In this document: in pieces, positions 25,990 to 34,912 of the stretch
How the letters are laid out: the number at the start of each line of letters is the position of its first letter
Position numbering within the stretch: position 1 is the stretch's first letter
From: Citrobacter enshiensis
GTDB taxonomy: Bacteria; Pseudomonadota; Gammaproteobacteria; Enterobacterales; Enterobacteriaceae
Assembly (NCBI RefSeq): GCF_029338175.1
Contig: NZ_CP119862.1
Location: 620,001-684,000 of the forward strand
Length of the DNA stretch: 64,000 bases
Direction of reading: 5' to 3'
Translations under genes and position numbers: made by a program
The notes under the pieces: generated by a model
The model's input: the letters and a program-made list of their open reading frames with translations, nothing else
The model's database searches: none
What the model was told of the DNA's origin: nothing

Positions 25990-27692
25990 TGATGAAACCA
26001 GTAAAACGCCTTTACCTTTCAACGGATGAAGTTCACCTGGCCGATGCCAGCCTGGTGCTGGAGCTGAACAGCTGCGGCCGGGGATTTATCACGGCACAGA
26101 CAACCGCGGATTACACCGGAAAACTGGTGCGGCTGGATGTGGGTTACAGCGATCTGCTTTTGCGCTGGTTTACCGGCTATGTGGAACGCTCACAACCCGC
26201 CGAAAATGGGTTTCAGCGTCTGTTTGTACGCGAGCTGGTCGGCGTATTTGAAAGAATGTGGCCATGTTCATTTCAGCACCCAACCTTGCGGAAGGTGGCC
26301 AGCTGGCTGGAGGAAAACAGCGGGATCACCATCACCGTACCCGATGCCCCATATAGCGACACGCCGATCCCACATTTCACCCATAACGGTACAGGGTACC
26401 AGTTGCTGAATAATCTGGGCAGGGCATTCAGTATCCCGGATTACATCTGGTATCAGATGCCGGATGGTTCGCTGTACGCTGGCGGCGCAGAAAAGGCGCT
26501 GTTTGCCGGTCGTCCGGTCGATATTCCGGCAGAGTTCAGCCAGGGCGCCGCTGGCGGTAATTCCATGACACTGCCGGTTATCCAGAGTCTGCGGCCGGGT
26601 GCGGAACTGAACGGGGAGCGTGTGACCAAAGTCCATCTGACCAATGACACGATGGCCATCACATGGACACCCAGGAACCGCGCCACGGGTAAGCCATTGC
26701 AGAAAACACCGGCGCAACGCCAGATTGAAAGCCATTACCCGGAACTGGCCTCCGGGCTTCATTTGCCGAAAATGGCCAGGGTGGTGTCACACAGTGAGGC
26801 GGTCACCAGCGGTAATTTTGCCGACCCGTTCCGCCCGCGTTATGCCGTTGACGTGCAGCTGCTTGATGCGGACGGGAACCCGGATAACCAGACCCCGGTT
26901 TATACCGCAGTACCGCTGCCGGTACCAATGGCCGGTCATGACTCCGGCATGTTCCAGTTTCCGCCAGAAGGGACACTGGTTGAAGTTGCGTTTACCGCAG
27001 GTCGACCGGATAAGCCGTTTATCAGGCAGACGTTGCCGGATGGTACCAGCCTCCCGGATGTTAAACCCGGTGAGCAGCTGCAACAGCAGCGGGCTGAAGT
27101 GTCACAGCGAGTTACCCAGGCTGGCGACTGGGTGCGGCAGACCGATCAGACCATCAGTGAAACATCGATGGCGCGGACGGTGAAAGCAGATACAGAACAG
27201 CGCGATCTGATCAGCCGCGAAACCACGGTTAAAGCCACGGATAAAGCTACTGTGGTGGGTACCGCCACCCTTATGGCCGGAGCCATTCAGCAGGTCAGTG
27301 CCGGGGATTTTAGCCAGGCCGTGAAAGGCAACAGGCTGGCCAGCATTGAAGGGAATGACGAAACCGATATAACCGGGAAACAGTCCACGAAAGTGGCCGG
27401 CGCTGTGACCGTTGACGTGGGGGAAAGCCTGACAGAAAAGATTGCCGCGCTGCGCAAATCCGTGGCCGCTGGCGGTCAGCAGGTTATGGGGGCAACGGTG
27501 CATATTGGCAGTGAGAGTACCAACGCCCTGACCATGATGCTGGACACCATTGATTTGCTGGCAGAACTGGCGCGGCAATGCGCGAGCCATTCACACCCCA
27601 GTGTCGGTACGCCGACCAATGCGGGAGCCTTCACCCAGACGGCGACAAAGGCCGGACAGACCCGGAGCAAGTACCAGAGCATCATTGCCTGA
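25989..27692 (+). CDS. Baseplate hub-spike fusion protein
   Basis: The 567-residue protein appears to join a gpD/gp27-like hub to a gpV/gp5-like spike. About residues 1-270 carry the hub-like part (STDEVHLADASLVLELNSCG). About 275-355 form an OB-fold (FRPRYAVDVQLLDADG; GMFQFPPEGTLVEVAFTAGR; DKPFIRQTLPDG). About 370-500 form a Thr/Ala/Asp-rich repeat that should fold as a triple beta-helix. The C-terminus has HSHPSVGTPTNAGAF. Last gene before the late terminator. It is the membrane-piercing device. Confidence 0.75.
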   Translation: MMKPVKRLYLSTDEVHLADASLVLELNSCGRGFITAQTTADYTGKLVRLDVGYSDLLLRWFTGYVERSQPAENGFQRLFVRELVGVFERMWPCSFQHPTLRKVASWLEENSGITITVPDAPYSDTPIPHFTHNGTGYQLLNNLGRAFSIPDYIWYQMPDGSLYAGGAEKALFAGRPVDIPAEFSQGAAGGNSMTLPVIQSLRPGAELNGERVTKVHLTNDTMAITWTPRNRATGKPLQKTPAQRQIESHYPELASGLHLPKMARVVSHSEAVTSGNFADPFRPRYAVDVQLLDADGNPDNQTPVYTAVPLPVPMAGHDSGMFQFPPEGTLVEVAFTAGRPDKPFIRQTLPDGTSLPDVKPGEQLQQQRAEVSQRVTQAGDWVRQTDQTISETSMARTVKADTEQRDLISRETTVKATDKATVVGTATLMAGAIQQVSAGDFSQAVKGNRLASIEGNDETDITGKQSTKVAGAVTVDVGESLTEKIAALRKSVAAGGQQVMGATVHIGSESTNALTMMLDTIDLLAELARQCASHSHPSVGTPTNAGAFTQTATKAGQTRSKYQSIIA

Positions 27693-27705
27693 CCATCCCA
27701 GACAG

Positions 27706-27727
27706 CCCGCAAAACGCGGGTTTTTTT
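27706..27727 (+). terminator. Rho-independent terminator of the rightward late operon
   Basis: CCCGC-AAAAC-GCGGG is followed by seven T, 13 bases after the hub-spike stop codon. Confidence 0.9.
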
Positions 27728-28127
27728 GTACCCCTCGCCTGAAGCCCTGCGGCGCAATCTGAGCGCCAAAATCCACACACTGACACCGCGTAACACCTGA
27801 AAAGGATCTGTGCCGTCACGTTGCGCTGACGTAGCCACACGCAGACAAAATAAATCTTTCGCAGACAAAAACGGCACTACACCGCACCCGCCTGCGGTTT
27901 CTGGATCGATAAAATTTTTCAGTTTTCTTTTCCTACAAACCGGACTGCCAGACCGCGCCAACACTGGTGGCTTTGCGGAGAGTGTGAACTGAAAAGAATG
28001 AAAGGAATTTCAGGGTTTTTCAGTTTCATGGATCTGAGGAGGATCTAAAAAAATTAATAAATTGCAGAAAAATAAGGAGTTATAAATTTTAGGTGAATTT
28101 AATGGTTCTAATAACGAAAGTGTTGGT
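27728..28127. other. Gene-free stretch between late operon and cargo gene
   Basis: This ~400-base interval has no convincing gene; one 60-codon plus-strand frame (27810-27992) lacks a ribosome binding site. The second half is AT-rich and carries several copies, in both orientations, of a TTTTCAGTTT motif (around 27914, 27986 as GAACTGAAAAG, 28014), with more at 28189 and 28209. Function of the motif is unknown; attachment-arm or transcription signals are possible. Confidence 0.5.
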
Positions 28128-28165
28128 AGGAAAACAAAAACCCGCGAATCCATGACTGGAGCGGG
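28128..28165 (-). terminator. Terminator downstream of the Abi_C gene
   Basis: Read on the minus strand, CCCGC and GCGGG pair around a 15-base loop and are followed by TTTTTGTTTT. It lies 38 bases past the gene's stop codon. Confidence 0.7.
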
Positions 28166-28202
28166 TTGTAGCTTAGAGTCATTCAACAAAAAAACTGAAA
28201 AA

Positions 28203-29033
28203 CTATTCCTTCAGTTTTCTTTCGTCCCATGACTCCAGAATATATAAAACCAGCGTATGTGCCGAGTTAATCGCAAGCCGGGCATGACGGGGCAGAACTT
28301 TATAGGATTTTCTTCCTGCGCCGTGTGCTGTGCTGGCGTGTGTACGGAAAGCACCGATACCATCTACGATAGAGAATAGTCCGGTGAGTATCCTGCGCAG
28401 GTCATTATCCTCAATCACTTGAGGATTCATGCCTAAGCTATCTTTCACCACTTTCCATACACTCTGAAGGTCTTGCTTGGCGGGCATCTGTAAACCTTCA
28501 TCTGTAATATAAATTTTGCAAACTGATTCAAGAATATTGCATGCAGCGGAGACCGACTCTTTGGGCTCTTTTTGTATATGCTCCAAAGCTCGGTTGAACT
28601 CCATTTCAATTGCAGGCATGTTTCTGCCTTCAATCGCCTCTTGCAATGAAACTGATGGCTTCGAACCCCCAGAAGAGATGTAGCCGCCTGTCATATATGA
28701 GAAGCCGTATTTAGCCAACATTTTATTAATGTTTTCTTTGAAGGTTGGCTCATTTTTGTTTTCAGCAAATAAATTGAATGGAGACGGGGTGGGAAAGGAT
28801 GTTTCACTCTCCATGTAACCTTCGAGCAACTTGCCAAGTACAGCGAGAGGGTCGTCACATTCTTTGTTTATTCTGCGGAGCCATTCCAGTGCTTTGACGT
28901 GCTTTGAACCATCAGGAGCGTCTCCTGGGGCATCAGCATAGAAAAAAAGGCTATTTAAACTTGCATGAGTTTCTATAGATGATATGTGATCGGCTACAAC
29001 TGACACCAAAGGTTGCGGAATTTTTCTTTCCAT
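28203..29033 (-). CDS. Abortive infection family protein (Abi_C-like), prophage cargo
   Basis: The 276-residue product ends with a domain I recognise as abortive-infection C-terminal (Abi_C): IEDNDLRRILTGLFSIVDGI, then GAFRTHASTAHGAG, then PRHARLAINSAHTLVLYILE. The R-x6-H in FRTHASTAH is like the Rx4-6H motif of HEPN ribonucleases, so RNA cleavage is a reasonable guess. The N-terminal 200 residues are helical with no motif I know. It has its own terminator, lies between the late operon and the tRNA, and is transcribed opposite to the late genes: the usual place for a lysogen-expressed defence gene. Confidence 0.7.
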   Translation of the reverse strand: MERKIPQPLVSVVADHISSIETHASLNSLFFYADAPGDAPDGSKHVKALEWLRRINKECDDPLAVLGKLLEGYMESETSFPTPSPFNLFAENKNEPTFKENINKMLAKYGFSYMTGGYISSGGSKPSVSLQEAIEGRNMPAIEMEFNRALEHIQKEPKESVSAACNILESVCKIYITDEGLQMPAKQDLQSVWKVVKDSLGMNPQVIEDNDLRRILTGLFSIVDGIGAFRTHASTAHGAGRKSYKVLPRHARLAINSAHTLVLYILESWDERKLKE

Positions 29034-29176
29034 TTTCCTCTAACTCGTCGTTTGAAAGGAAGGTGCGCCGGTTCGCATTGCGTTTGTCATGCGACACTTT
29101 TGCGACACATCAAAAGATAGCGGTTGTTTTGGTAGGGGTTATTTGTTGCTATCTATTTGATAATAAAGGAAGAATT
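29034..29176. other. Prophage right-end region next to ileX
   Basis: The interval holds a direct repeat GCGACAC at 29091-29097 and 29102-29108, and an inverted pair GATAGC (29115-29120) and GCTATC (29148-29153). Such elements fit integrase arm sites or remnants of them. The att core itself is expected in the 3' part of ileX; its left copy is outside the window. Confidence 0.4.
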
Positions 29177-29252
29177 TGGTGGCCCCTGCTGGACTTGAAC
29201 CAGCGACCAAGCGATTATGAGTCGCCTGCTCTAACCACTGAGCTAAGGGGCC
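29177..29252 (-). tRNA. ileX: tRNA-Ile2 (CAU anticodon, lysidine-modified)
   Basis: The 76-nt cloverleaf begins GGCCCCTTAGCTCAGTGG, has anticodon loop CTCATAA and ends ...GGGGCC-A-CCA with encoded CCA. A CAU anticodon with a GGCCCC acceptor stem and next to mug identifies the E. coli ileX type rather than Met: TilS lysidine modification lets it read AUA. Acceptor pairing GGCCCC/GGGGCC is complete. The prophage abuts the 3' end, so integration kept the gene intact. Confidence 0.95.
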
Positions 29253-29262
29253 GTGGCGAGGG

Positions 29263-29291
29263 ATTATAAAGTAACTCTGTGCTGCAATCCA
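29263..29291 (-). promoter_or_regulatory. ileX promoter
   Basis: On the minus strand a consensus -10 TATAAT occupies 29263-29268, with a weak -35 (TGGATT, 29286-29291) at 17 bases and a GC-rich discriminator before the tRNA start at 29252. This fits a growth-rate-regulated tRNA promoter. Confidence 0.6.
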
Positions 29292-29377
29292 GCCATAACC
29301 GTACGTATGCTGTTTTTATAAACAACGTATTTTCAATTCGTTATACTTCCCCTCTATTGTATTGTTTGGGAGGTTTC

Positions 29378-29884
29378 ATGGTTAAGGACATACTGGCGCC
29401 GGGGCTTCGCGTCGTGTTTTGCGGCATCAACCCGGGGCTGTCTTCAGCGGGAATGGGGTTACCGTTTGCGCATCCCGCCAACCGCTTCTGGAAGGTGATT
29501 CATCAGGCCGGATTTACCGATCGCCAACTAAAACCGGAGGAGGCGCAACACCTGCTGGATTTTCGCTGTGGTGTGACCAAACTGGTCGACAGGCCGACGG
29601 TACAAGCGAATGAAGTCTCGCGAGAGGAGTTACGTAACGGCGGTCACAACCTGATTGACAAGATTGAGCGCTACCAGCCACAGGCGCTGGCCATTCTGGG
29701 TAAGCAGGCTTTTGAGCAGGGATTTAGCCAACGTGGCGTACAGTGGGGAAAACAGGCGATGAGTATTGGCGTGACCCAGGTATGGGTGCTACCGAATACC
29801 AGCGGGCTAAGCCGGATCGCTCTGGATAAGCTGGTCGAAGCCTATCGGGAGCTGGATGAGGCGCTGACGGTGCGCGGACGTTAA
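29378..29884 (+). CDS. mug: G/U mismatch-specific uracil/thymine DNA glycosylase
   Basis: The 168-residue base-excision enzyme removes uracil and ethenocytosine opposite G. The catalytic loop [14 protein letters not shown] (Asn near residue 18) is intact. The intercalation motif reads LPNTSGLSR, where E. coli has LPNPSGLSR, a Pro-to-Thr change at a conserved place. Length equals the E. coli protein. I start at ATG 29378 after GGGAGG; the open frame upstream is not coding-like. Same neighbour (ileX) as in K-12. Confidence 0.95.
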   Translation: MVKDILAPGLRVVFCGINPGLSSAGMGLPFAHPANRFWKVIHQAGFTDRQLKPEEAQHLLDFRCGVTKLVDRPTVQANEVSREELRNGGHNLIDKIERYQPQALAILGKQAFEQGFSQRGVQWGKQAMSIGVTQVWVLPNTSGLSRIALDKLVEAYRELDEALTVRGR

Positions 29885-29894
29885 GTATGGCGTG

Positions 29895-29918
29895 TAAGCC
29901 CCGACGCAAGCCGGGGTT
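29895..29918. terminator. Weak bidirectional terminator between mug and NADAR gene
   Basis: CCCCG and CGGGG pair around an 8-base loop between the convergent genes; no strong T-run on either side. Confidence 0.4.
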
Positions 29919-29929
29919 AAGGTAAATCG

Positions 29930-30493
29930 TTACTCTTTCGCCAGGCGATCCCTGACTGCCATGAGGGCAAATCCCAACAGATTTTCACCCTGCCATCGCG
30001 ACGGTGTTGCAGCATCCGGATGATCTTTTGCCAGACCAATTCCCCAGATTTTATCTACCGGACTGGCTTCCACCAGAACACGAGGGGCGGTACTGAGCAG
30101 AAATGACTTGAGTGCCGGGTGCTGGCTAAACTTATGGTAATTGCCCTCGCTCACCAGCTCGAAACAGCTCTCCTGCCAGCGGTGTTCGTCAAATCCTGCG
30201 ACTTTGCGGCCCAGTTTTTTGGCTTCTGCAGGCGTTTGCGCGGCGAGGATCTTCGTCAGCATGGCCTCATCGCCAAACAGACGCGCTTTTCCGGCCATCA
30301 TCCAGTGTTCCGCCGTGGCATATACCACACCGTTATGATTGAAAGGCGAATTTTGCCACCACTGACTGAAACAAGAGGCGGTGATCGTTCCGTCAGCGGA
30401 GGGTTGATGTCCCCAGAACCACAGATATTCAACGTGCTGGTCGTTATCGAGCGCACGGAGCAGAGCGGGGAGTGAATAGCATCCTTGTTGCAT
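29930..30493 (-). CDS. NADAR family protein (YbiA-like N-glycosidase fold)
   Basis: The 187-residue product has the NADAR signature: FNHNGVVYATAEHWMMAGKA near residues 50-70, then TPAEAKKLGRKV, and a C-terminal GENLLGFALMAVRDRL. Relatives include E. coli YbiA, which hydrolyses reactive riboflavin intermediates, and ADP-ribosyl-related enzymes. It is not YbiA itself (low identity, longer N-terminus). ATG 30493 follows AGGAG, only 15 bases from the rpoD terminator, so read-through or a promoter in that gap must drive it. K-12 has no gene here. Confidence 0.8.
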   Translation of the reverse strand: MQQGCYSLPALLRALDNDQHVEYLWFWGHQPSADGTITASCFSQWWQNSPFNHNGVVYATAEHWMMAGKARLFGDEAMLTKILAAQTPAEAKKLGRKVAGFDEHRWQESCFELVSEGNYHKFSQHPALKSFLLSTAPRVLVEASPVDKIWGIGLAKDHPDAATPSRWQGENLLGFALMAVRDRLAKE

Positions 30494-30507
30494 GGTGGTT
30501 GCTCCTG

Positions 30508-30532
30508 TAAAAAAGCCCTCACGAAGAGGGCT
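30508..30532 (-). terminator. rpoD operon terminator
   Basis: On the minus strand AGCCCTC-TTCGT-GAGGGCT is followed by six T, 20 bases past the rpoD stop. Confidence 0.92.
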
Positions 30533-30551
30533 TAAGAACAATTAAAAACGA

Positions 30552-32396
30552 TTAATCGTCGAGGAAGCTACGCAGCACTTCAGAACGGCTCGGGTGACGC
30601 AGTTTACGCAGCGCCTTCGCTTCGATCTGACGGATACGTTCGCGGGTGACGTCGAACTGTTTACCCACTTCTTCCAGCGTGTGGTCGGTGTTCATGTCGA
30701 TACCAAAACGCATACGCAGAACTTTCGCTTCACGGGCGGTCAGGCCAGCCAGAACGTCGTGCGTTGCGGCACGCAGGCTCTCGGTGGTCGCAGAGTCCAG
30801 CGGCAGCTCGAGGGTGGTATCCTCGATGAAATCACCCAGATGCGAATCTTCATCGTCGCCGATCGGCGTTTCCATGGAGATTGGCTCTTTGGCGATCTTC
30901 AGCACTTTACGGATCTTATCTTCTGGCATCAGCATACGTTCAGCCAGTTCTTCCGGCGTCGGTTCGCGGCCCATCTCTTGCAGCATCTGGCGAGAAATAC
31001 GGTTGAGCTTGTTGATCGTCTCAATCATATGTACCGGAATACGGATGGTACGCGCCTGATCCGCGATAGAGCGGGTGATCGCCTGACGGATCCACCAGGT
31101 TGCATAGGTGGAGAACTTGTAACCGCGACGGTATTCAAATTTATCTACCGCTTTCATCAGACCGATGTTGCCTTCCTGAATCAGATCCAGGAACTGCAGA
31201 CCACGGTTGGTGTATTTCTTGGCGATAGAGATAACCAGACGCAGGTTCGCTTCAACCATCTCTTTCTTCGCACGACGCGCTTTCGCTTCACCGATGGACA
31301 TGCGACGGTTGATATCTTTGACCTGTTCAATGGTCAGGCCGGTTTCTTCTTCGATCTGCTGCAGTTTCTGCAGGCCGCGGTGAACGTCATCTGCCACATC
31401 GTGCAGTTTTTCAGACCACGGTTTGTTCATCGCGATAGCAGCGTTGAACCAGGTTTCGCTGGTTTCGTTGCCGGTGAACAGCGTGATGAAGTTTTTCTTC
31501 GGCATTTTGCACTGCTCAACGCAGAGCTTCATGATCAGACGTTCCTGGGTACGGACGCGGTCCATCATGACGCGCATGCTGTTTACCAGGTAGTCGAACT
31601 GTTTTGGCACCAGACGGAACTGTTTGAACACTTCAGAAAGCTTCTGAATCTCAGCCTGTGCTGCTGCATGGCTGCGGCCTTTCGCTTTGATGGTGTCGCG
31701 GGTGATTTCGTACTGAGTACGCAGCTCACCGAATTTCTCACGTGCTAATTCAGGATCGATGCTGTTGTCGTCATCGCTGCTGTCGTCGTCTTCTTCTTCG
31801 TCTTCATCTTCGTCGTCATCCAGCTCTTCCTGGGAGAGTTCAGAACCGACGTGAGTGGCGGTAGGTGCCAGGTCTTCTTCCGCGTTCGGGTCAACAAAAC
31901 CGGTGATCAGATCGGACAGACGCGCTTCTTCAGCTTCAACGCGATCGTACTGTTCAAGCAGATAGGTAATGGCTTCCGGATACTCGGCAACGGAGCATTG
32001 AACCTGGTTAATCCCGTCTTCGATACGTTTAGCGATGTCAATTTCGCCTTCACGGGTTAACAGTTCAACCGTGCCCATTTCACGCATATACATGCGTACC
32101 GGGTCAGTTGTACGACCGATTTCAGATTCCACGCTGGAGAGAACCTGAGCCGCAGCTTCTTCCGCGTCTTCATCGGTGCTGTTGGTGTTTTCAGCAAGCA
32201 GCAGATCGTCGGCATCCGGTGCTTCTTCCATCACCTGAATACCCATGTCATTGATCATTTGGATGATGTCTTCGATTTGATCTGAATCGACGATATCTTC
32301 CGGCAGATGGTCATTGACCTCGGCATAGGTCAGATAGCCTTGCTCCTTACCACGTTGGACAAGAAGCTTCAGCTGTGACTGCGGGTTTTGCTCCAT
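30552..32396 (-). CDS. rpoD: RNA polymerase sigma-70 (RpoD)
   Basis: The 614-residue housekeeping sigma factor has all regions: 1.1 ([20 protein letters not shown]), the acidic insert (about 185-215, [14 protein letters not shown]-type), 2.3-2.4 ([20 protein letters not shown]), 3 ([20 protein letters not shown]) and 4.2 ([20 protein letters not shown]). Last gene of rpsU-dnaG-rpoD. One residue longer than E. coli's 613 as I recall. The 165-base gap to dnaG would hold the known processing site; the heat-shock promoter is expected inside dnaG. Confidence 0.98.
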   Translation of the reverse strand: MEQNPQSQLKLLVQRGKEQGYLTYAEVNDHLPEDIVDSDQIEDIIQMINDMGIQVMEEAPDADDLLLAENTNSTDEDAEEAAAQVLSSVESEIGRTTDPVRMYMREMGTVELLTREGEIDIAKRIEDGINQVQCSVAEYPEAITYLLEQYDRVEAEEARLSDLITGFVDPNAEEDLAPTATHVGSELSQEELDDDEDEDEEEDDDSSDDDNSIDPELAREKFGELRTQYEITRDTIKAKGRSHAAAQAEIQKLSEVFKQFRLVPKQFDYLVNSMRVMMDRVRTQERLIMKLCVEQCKMPKKNFITLFTGNETSETWFNAAIAMNKPWSEKLHDVADDVHRGLQKLQQIEEETGLTIEQVKDINRRMSIGEAKARRAKKEMVEANLRLVISIAKKYTNRGLQFLDLIQEGNIGLMKAVDKFEYRRGYKFSTYATWWIRQAITRSIADQARTIRIPVHMIETINKLNRISRQMLQEMGREPTPEELAERMLMPEDKIRKVLKIAKEPISMETPIGDDEDSHLGDFIEDTTLELPLDSATTESLRAATHDVLAGLTAREAKVLRMRFGIDMNTDHTLEEVGKQFDVTRERIRQIEAKALRKLRHPSRSEVLRSFLDD

Positions 32397-32561
32397 AAGA
32401 CGGTATCCACACTTAATTCGTTTGATTGGTGTTGGGCGGTTAAACCGCCAACGGCAAAACGAGGGCGTACTTATATTTGTGCCGCTGCCTCTCAGTGCGG
32501 CTGTCGGGGGCTTCCCGAACGATATTCGGCACTTAAGCCGTTAAATACTTTTGTCTTTCGT

Positions 32562-34307
32562 TTATTTCTTCGCCAGTTCCTGGTTTAGCGTCCAGAGTTC
32601 CCGGCGTTCTTCGCTGCTTAAACCGTGTGTGCGCTCACGAGCTATCAACTCTTCCTGGCGCAGCTCAAGCATCGAATCAAACATATGGTTGAGTGAGTCG
32701 GTGAAGGTTTTTTCTGCGATATCCTTATCTGCTATATCGTCCCACATCGACAATTTTTCAAGGGTCGCCGCATCATTTGTGCCGCGATAATGTTCTAAAA
32801 GTTGCCCAGTGGTCAGACCTGGCTGAGACAGACAAGTGTTGACCAGTTCTACAAATAAGCCAAGTCCCGGCAATTTTTGTGGATCCAGTCCACCAAGCGG
32901 TGGAACCAACGGTGCTAAATCTGGGTTTTGCACCAGTAATCCTATCAGTATACGCATGGTCGTGCGTTTTAGCTGCGGAGCCTGGCGGGAAGCGCCATTT
33001 TCTGCCAGTTTTGGCATTAAACGTTCAAGCTGGCTGTCATCCAGAATGCCGAGCTTGTTGCCCAGTTCCTGTCGCAAATAAATACGCAGCGTTTCACCCG
33101 GCACCTGCGTGATTAACGGCAGCGCCAGCGTACTGAGCTGAGCACGTCCGTCCGGAGTACTCAGATCCACTTGCGGCAGCAGGCTGTTAAACAAAAACGC
33201 GGAGAGCGGCAATGCCTGCTCCATCCGAGCTTCGAATGCTTCTTTACCTTCTTTACGCACCAGCGTGTCAGGATCTTCACCGTCAGGTAAGAACATAAAG
33301 CGTAACTGGCGACCATCCGTCATATAAGGTAGCGCGGTTTCCAGCGCTCGCCAGGCGGCATCGCGTCCGGCGCGGTCACCGTCGTAACAGCAAATGACGT
33401 TGTTCGTCGCACGAAATAACAGCTGGATGTGATCGGCAGTGGTCGATGTCCCCAGAGACGCCACGGCGTAGTTAATGCCGTATTGCGCCAGCGCGACTAC
33501 ATCCATATAGCCTTCCACCACTAACAGGCGCTGCGGGTCAGCGTTATCCTGCTGGGCTTCATAAAGGCCATACAACTGGCGACCTTTATGGAAAATATCG
33601 GTTTCCGGGGAGTTCAGGTATTTCGGCATGGCGTCACCCAGCACGCGTCCACCAAAACCAATCACCCGTCCACGCTTATCGCGGATGGGGAACATCACCC
33701 GTTCGCGGAAGCGGTCGTAACTGCGTCCCTGATCGTTGGTAACCAACATACCCGCATCAACCAGCGATTTGCGATTCTCAGTATTGTTGCCAAACCGTTT
33801 CAGGACGTTGTCCCAGCCGGGGGGCGCAAAACCAATAGCAAAACGGGCGATCACGTCGCGACTTAATCCTCGCTTTTCCAGATACTGGCGCGCGGGGGTT
33901 GCGGCGGGTTGCATCAGAGACTGTTGATAAAATGTGTTCAGGCCGTCCATCAATTGATAAAGACTTTGCCGTTGATGGCGCTCTATCTGACTGGGGCCGT
34001 TGCCTGCTTCATAGGGCACTTCAAGATTGTGCATCGCAGCCAGCTCTTCGACCGTTTCCACGAACTCGAGCTTGTCGTAGTTCATGAGAAAATCGACGGC
34101 GTTACCGTGCGCGCCACATCCAAAGCAGTGATAAAACTGTTTCTCACCGTTTACGGTGAAAGAGGGGGTTTTTTCGTTATGGAATGGACAGCACGCATGG
34201 TAATTTTTGCCCTGTTTTTTTAGCTTCACCCGCGCGTCGATGAGATCGACGATGTCGGTGCGCGCCAGCAGGTCATTGATAAATACGCGTGGAATTCGTC
34301 CAGCCAT
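32562..34307 (-). CDS. dnaG: DNA primase
   Basis: The 581-residue primase synthesises RNA primers at the replication fork. N-terminal zinc ribbon: CPFH (Cys40/His43) and FYHCFGCG (Cys61/Cys64). TOPRIM core: VEGYMDVVAL and CYDGDRAGRDAAW. The C-terminal 150 residues bind DnaB. Middle gene of the operon, separated from rpsU by attenuator T1, which keeps DnaG scarce. Intact. Confidence 0.98.
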   Translation of the reverse strand: MAGRIPRVFINDLLARTDIVDLIDARVKLKKQGKNYHACCPFHNEKTPSFTVNGEKQFYHCFGCGAHGNAVDFLMNYDKLEFVETVEELAAMHNLEVPYEAGNGPSQIERHQRQSLYQLMDGLNTFYQQSLMQPAATPARQYLEKRGLSRDVIARFAIGFAPPGWDNVLKRFGNNTENRKSLVDAGMLVTNDQGRSYDRFRERVMFPIRDKRGRVIGFGGRVLGDAMPKYLNSPETDIFHKGRQLYGLYEAQQDNADPQRLLVVEGYMDVVALAQYGINYAVASLGTSTTADHIQLLFRATNNVICCYDGDRAGRDAAWRALETALPYMTDGRQLRFMFLPDGEDPDTLVRKEGKEAFEARMEQALPLSAFLFNSLLPQVDLSTPDGRAQLSTLALPLITQVPGETLRIYLRQELGNKLGILDDSQLERLMPKLAENGASRQAPQLKRTTMRILIGLLVQNPDLAPLVPPLGGLDPQKLPGLGLFVELVNTCLSQPGLTTGQLLEHYRGTNDAATLEKLSMWDDIADKDIAEKTFTDSLNHMFDSMLELRQEELIARERTHGLSSEERRELWTLNQELAKK

Positions 34308-34379
34308 ATGCCCCTTTTATACACTCCATCTTTCACGCATCATGAATGATTTTGTGTATATGCCAATGCATAAACGAAA

Positions 34380-34413
34380 ATAAGCCGCGCATTCCTTTCG
34401 GAAGCACGGCCTT
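34380..34413 (-). terminator. Attenuator T1 between rpsU and dnaG
   Basis: On the minus strand GGCCGTGCTTCC-GAAA-GGAATGCGCGGC forms a hairpin followed by TTATTTT. It is the partial terminator known in this position in E. coli, lowering dnaG and rpoD relative to rpsU. Confidence 0.85.
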
Positions 34414-34459
34414 ACAACTACAACTCGGTCTGAATTGAGGGCCGCGACCCTCAGAAGAC

Positions 34460-34678
<219 letters not shown>

Positions 34679-34912
34679 ACTCTCACCTTTAATAAATTCG
34701 GTTTGCCGCTGGCATCAACGCCAGCTTATTTCAAAATGGTGCGGAATTTTACTGCAATTGCTGCTGCTTTGTAAAGCACCGCGGCCGTTTTTGAAAGGGA
34801 CTTTTATAAGGGTGAGGAGTATACACGAGGCTTCCTCCAGGGGCGAACAAAGTTTTACATCAACCCGCATTGGTCCTACACTGCGCGGTAATAGAGCGAG
34901 GTAGAATAAGTC

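Larger units (their letters stand above)
1..29180. mobile_element. P2/186/HP1-type prophage at ileX (left end cut by the window)
   Basis: A near-complete temperate myophage genome is present in recognisable order: integrase, CI, cox/apl, CII, Fil, dam, A, a LexA-controlled gene, ogr/Q/P leftward, then O to hub-spike rightward. Head genes resemble P2, while the sheath (DUF2586 type), tube (DUF2597 type), DUF2590 and tail chaperone resemble HP1/K139. The right border is inferred at the 3' end of the tRNA-Ile2 gene, because phage cargo runs up to it and normal host synteny (mug, rpoD) begins after it. Integrase reads off the left edge; P2-family integrases read toward attP, so attL should lie a few hundred bases outside. 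The exact att core cannot be defined without the left junction. Confidence 0.9.

Noticed and set aside
30594-31748. 384-codon plus-strand frame opposite rpoD
   Set aside because: It is antisense to conserved sigma-70 regions 2-4; openness is a by-product of rpoD codon use.
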